64,000 bases of DNA, from positions 186,001-250,000 of the forward strand of contig WTXI01000011.1 of NCBI GenBank assembly GCA_022376515.1, read 5' to 3'. A program made the translations under genes and the position numbers. This DNA comes from Lactifluus volemus (taxonomy: Eukaryota > Basidiomycota > Agaricomycetes > Russulales > Russulaceae). Numbering within the stretch: the stretch's first letter is position 1; each line of letters begins with the position of its first letter. The notes under the pieces are model-generated. The model had not been told where the DNA came from and ran no database searches. It saw only the letters and a list, made by a program, of their open reading frames with translations. Shown in pieces: positions 60,801 through 64,000 of this stretch.

Positions 60801-61394
60801 GTGCCTTTGGAGGTGCCTTGCATGCTCAGCTTTCCACCTGGCTGACAAATGAGCTTGTGGCCAACCACGAGGACTTACCAGGTGTGATAAAGTTCCATCT
60901 TGATGACCAGGTGTGTGGTATTTGTCTTTCTTGAGCAGTTTTCTGATATGGCTCAGGTCATGGAGTACCGGTCCATCAGGGTGGTCTATGAATCAAAGGT
61001 TGACTGGAAGCAATACGTCGACCTTTTGTATTGCAGTCCCTCTTTTCACAATAGGGAACGACGGGACTGTGTAATTGTGCGCACCACAAATGGTTACTTC
61101 TTTGCACAATTACTCCTCATCTTCACTTGCTCTGTTGCCAACACTACCTACCCAATTTGTCTTGTGCAGCCACTGGATGCACATATCGGCACACATACTG
61201 CTAAGGATCGTGATCTGAGACTCCACCGCATCCGTGCTAGGCCAAACATTACGGAGTTCATCTTTGCACAGACAATTGTCCGTGGGGCTCCTATAATTCA
61301 AGATTTCAGAAGGGCAGGTGATTATTATGTGATGGATGTTGCTGATCACACTGGTGATTTATTTTTACGCTGTAAAGAGATATTTCCCTCATAG
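57852..61394 (+). CDS. Plavaka transposase, apparently intact
   Basis: The start MPKASRSAKKSSSAGKRPCP leads into a zinc finger CPNCGVLYRSQALVAHTRKC (C2HC). About a dozen short introns follow, all with GT-AG borders. The first exon joins through the acceptor CCAATAG into GSNLQEPCGHFHQASNP; the nearer CAG would break the frame. Plavaka blocks are EPWAPFFNTHEDFLLSEILL, GLILYADKTKLSSFGTTMGY (with a probable catalytic Asp), GCWLKCGDGIKRWLFPTVLI, LSADYEEQ, KFPCPVCLVKSDEL, RALSFDRLHSNNSGLFGHHL, WNFPKMHALVHSFDDIEAKG and PNEKLHGPLKKSFARQTNFK. The end reads VADHTGDLFLRCKEIFPS at 61394. I find no stop or frame step, so the gene may be functional. Base composition is more AT-rich than in the housekeeping genes. 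Confidence 0.88.
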
Positions 61395-61513
61395 ATGCAT
61401 TCTTTTATGTACTACAGAATTAGGTATCTGGATTGCTGCGTTTTGCTTCATGATTCATACCAATTACAGTGTCTGCTTTATACTTTCAAGTTCACACATC
61501 GACGGCCCTGAGA

Positions 61514-63307
61514 TCAGTCTGCATCATGAACGGGCACACGAACGGTCGGGTGCACCAACATCGACATAGATGCTACGGATACGTTCTGAGTGCGCCGTGA
61601 AGGAGTGTAGGGGTCCGAGGCGAGTGATGAATGAGAAGAGACAAGTGAACTATTCAACATGGAACGATTCCTTGCCGTCGATATGAACGGCTCGACACTA
61701 CGAGCAGGGGCATAGATATCAGAGGAAGGAACGTCAGGGGATTTCCATGACCGGATAGAGGCGGGGGAAGAAACCCTGGAGACAGCTTCGAGCGTCCGCC
61801 TCTTCGCTCGCATCGGCGCATTCGTTTTCGGCTTTGTCGGCTGTCCCCCTGGCATCGTAATCGATATGACACTGGCAACAGGGTGGTTGAACATATCATC
61901 GACATGTTGAAAGAGGAGAGGGGGGGCAACAGACTTTTCATCCAGGGCAGGAAGGCAATGCGTTGATCCCGCACGAGATGGAGGGAACCGACCAGAACCC
62001 AAAAAAAGAGTGGACACCAGAGAAGCGCGATTCACCAGACAGCCCGGGTTGCATAAGCAAACTGATCATGCGCACTCTTTGGCTTTTGAGGAGCGACAAT
62101 CGAACAAGCTGCTGCTGCTGCTGCTGCTGACTGGACACTCTTTGCGGGCTTGACAGACATGGGTATCGGGCCATGGCCGTGAGGAATCAATGAGCCCTCG
62201 ACTGGGCTCGAATCTGCCGAGGCGACCTTGATGAATCCAGGCACATGCGCATCGGGAGGCGTCTGTGGCGATACCGATGACGCAGGAGAGGTCGAGGCTG
62301 AATGTGAGGCCTCGGGGGTATCAGGCGGCGAGGAATGGTATGGGATCGCAGGGCTCGGAACAATCGGTGGGGCATGCTTCGAAACGGAAACTCGAGTTGT
62401 GAAAGACGGAATTGAAGAACTCGAGCTCAAGTTGACGTTGTGACTCGTGCTCGGATGAGCGAACGGCGCCGGCGCCGACTGAGGGAGTACGATAGGGGCC
62501 CAGACTGGCAAAGTCATGACGAACACAAGACTCAAAGTCTCGCAGCGTCGTCGGGTCAACGTTCAATTGCCACTCCAGATAGGAGCGCATCTCCCGCTCC
62601 ATCTGGTTGATCTCCCGAAGAGCAAACATGCCTTGGCCGATGATACACCACGACTTGTTAGAGTACGTATCGTCACAGATAATCTTGGAAGCCAGCATGA
62701 AAGCAGAAATAAATAGGCGGTGTCCTGAGGAGCCTTTCGCAGCAAGGAAGCGAGCTTTCAGCCGTTGTAAAAGGTACAGGGCGGCAAACGTGACCGATTG
62801 ATGTAATCTTGTGCGGTGAAGCGCATAGGCGATAAAGTGATCCAACCGAGGCGTCGGTGTCGGTGTCGTTGACGGCGGCGCCGGGGGTGGAGGCACCTTG
62901 GGGCATGCAAATAGGTGTGAGACGAAACGAGCACAAAGCTTGGCTGTGTGCTCGTGTCCATGATACGGATTGCTGCCGGTCGATCCCGACGTGGGACCGT
63001 GATGTATAATTCCAAGATGAGCAAAAAAGCTTTTGATACGAGCGAAGAGAGTGGCGAGTATTTCTTGGCTAGTTTTAACATCTTTGGCCCCCTAAAGGCT
63101 TAGGTGTTACATAGCATATCCAAAGGGGAAAAGACATGACCAAGAGGAGGACTCCAATTCCAGCAGAAATCATATTTGCTGGTGGAAACAGCTGAAAACA
63201 TATGAGGCCGTTGATTCCGAGGAAGTAAACAAGACACTCACGAGGCCAACGCCTTGGGCTATGGCGGCAGAAAAGGTCCAGGAGAAACAACTTGAGGCCA
63301 TTGACAT
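61514..63307 (-). CDS. Goodbye-domain fragment fused to a PCL/PHO80-type cyclin
   Basis: Exons 63307-63242, 63191-63141 and one from 63091 join in frame. The first three encode MSMASSCFSWTFSAAIAQGV, LFPPANMISAGIGVLLL and GAKDVKTSQEILATLFARIK, which match the second half of the fungal STAND Goodbye domain. The same open frame runs on into a PCL-type cyclin: HEHTAKLCARFVSHLFACPK, LDHFIAYALHRTRLHQSVTF, AALYLLQRLKARFLAAKGSS, HRLFISAFMLASKIICDDTY, SNKSWCIIGQGMFALREINQ and MEREMRSYLEWQLNV. A Ser/Pro-rich tail with an alanine run (CTG repeat at 62107-62130) follows. An intron of about 155 bp is inferred near 62033-61880 before the C-terminal RAKRRTLEAVSRVSSP and the stop at 61514. Cyclins of this type activate Pho85-like kinases. 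Whether the joined product is made, or the cyclin starts further in, cannot be decided here. Confidence 0.65.
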
Positions 63308-63523
63308 GCCGCAAGGAAGGGAGGGGGGTGCAACTGATGACCCACCCGAAACAGGAAGACTACGTGTCGACCCTGCTCGAGATGGACAGAGTGCGGACGT
63401 GCGGACAATGGCTGGCTCGGAGTCGAGTAGAGAAATGTGAGATAACTTGAAAGCTGCGACGGCCCGGATCTCTCGGACCACTATTAGGCTAAGTCCCTAC
63501 GCGACTTGGAATGAGACTCATTT

Positions 63524-63981
63524 CCTTCCGACTAATTTACGCTCAACCCTCTCCCCACCACAATCTCGACCTCTGCTGACACACTCTCCGTGCGGACTCC
63601 ATCACGAGCTGCCTCGACGCCTAGTCTGGTTGTTTCGGGTGGGAACTTTGTTGCACCCCCCTTTCCTGTTCGTTTTTCGTGACCTCAAACACCTCAAGGC
63701 TTTCATGCCTCATGTCCTCCATCTTGAGTTCGATCGACGCCCACATCGTAATATGACACCTTATGCGACCTCTATGACACCCTCACCATCACGCAAGCCG
63801 TCATCCGTGGTGGGACCTCGTACGTTTTTTTCCCCCTCGATACATGCGCTTCTGCTTAAGCTTTTATACTCAGGCGGGTGTTAATTACAACTGACGTTTG
63901 GGCCTGCGGTATCGATGTACAACAAGTCTCAAATAGAAACTGTGATATTTATATCGTGTTCATTGTACCGCTCGCCTGATT
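63524..63981. repeat. Right inverted repeat of the Plavaka element
   Basis: This is the inverted partner of 57027-57695. The inner edge is CCTTCCGACTAATTTACGCT and the outermost matched bases are GTGTTCATTGTACCGCTCGC at 63956. Similarity may continue past 63981 to the window end. It carries an open frame of about 145 codons that has a near-identical twin in the left copy, with no recognised family. Confidence 0.8.
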
Positions 63982-64000
63982 CAATTCATAGAATGAGTCT

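Larger units (their letters stand above)
57027..64000 (+). mobile_element. Plavaka-type DNA transposon with long inverted repeats and cargo gene
   Basis: The element is defined by the two long inverted repeats (57027-57695 and 63524 to at least 63981) and the transposase between them. Plavaka transposons belong to the CMC (CACTA-related) group and are abundant in Agaricomycetes. A second, convergent gene (Goodbye-cyclin, 61514-63307) also lies between the repeats and looks like cargo. The right terminus and any target-site duplication fall at or beyond the window edge, so element ends are provisional. Confidence 0.7.

Noticed and set aside
62107..62130. CTG trinucleotide repeat as a separate microsatellite feature
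   Set aside because: It encodes an alanine run inside the cyclin tail and is short, so it is noted there.

Overview
This is eukaryotic DNA from a filamentous basidiomycete. The genes carry many short introns of about 48-70 nt, are densely packed on both strands, and often share divergent promoters of 90-240 bp. The gene set includes a sphingolipid C9-methyltransferase, fungal STAND 'Goodbye' domain pieces and a Plavaka-type DNA transposon. Together these point to an Agaricomycete; a Rhizoctonia-like (Ceratobasidiaceae) fungus is my best guess, inferred from general resemblance and not proven here. No operons, CRISPR arrays or bacterial signals are present.

Positions 1-50,900 form a conserved housekeeping block. 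In order it holds: eIF3l (5' end only), serine palmitoyltransferase small subunit, mitochondrial dicarboxylate-type carrier, ribosomal protein uL14, the septation GTPase Spg1/Tem1, an RBM18-like RRM protein, tRNA-Asp, a HyuA-only 5-oxoprolinase, a tRNA-like element, the TFIIIB subunit BRF1, a tetraspan protein, site-2 protease, ribosomal protein eL38, the SNARE YKT6, a centrosomin-motif coiled-coil protein, a cytochrome P450, the P5A ATPase SPF1, a class II myosin heavy chain, a TTC7/YPP1 TPR protein, an E2 ubiquitin-conjugating enzyme with a SUMO-interacting-motif-like tail, a GTPBP1/2 N-domain protein, YIF1 and sphingolipid C9-methyltransferase. They are not one pathway. Translation (eIF3l, uL14, eL38, BRF1, tRNA), secretory and ER functions (SPF1, YKT6, YIF1, S2P, SPT subunit, C9-methyltransferase, YPP1) and cytokinesis (Spg1, myosin II, the microtubule-organiser protein) are well represented, as expected of a core chromosomal region.

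Positions 50,900-64,000 are accessory and rearranged. They hold a STAND 'Goodbye' fragment, two copies of a 0.73-kb direct repeat, an unrecognised gene, a broken EPSP-synthase part of a pentafunctional AROM gene, a striking AT-rich array of nine TTATAAT motifs, and a roughly 7-kb Plavaka element bounded by long inverted repeats. The inverted repeats enclose both an apparently intact transposase and a convergent gene in which a Goodbye-type domain is joined in frame to a PCL/PHO80-type cyclin.

Reading frames in many otherwise conserved genes (RBM18, OXP1, BRF1, tetraspan, S2P, E2) break at single-base steps, mostly inside short homopolymers. The breaks are nearly all one missing base, which looks like sequencing undercalls and not gene death. 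The AROM remnant is different, with a nonsense change and deletions. Exon coordinates are read by eye from splice consensus and protein-family expectation.
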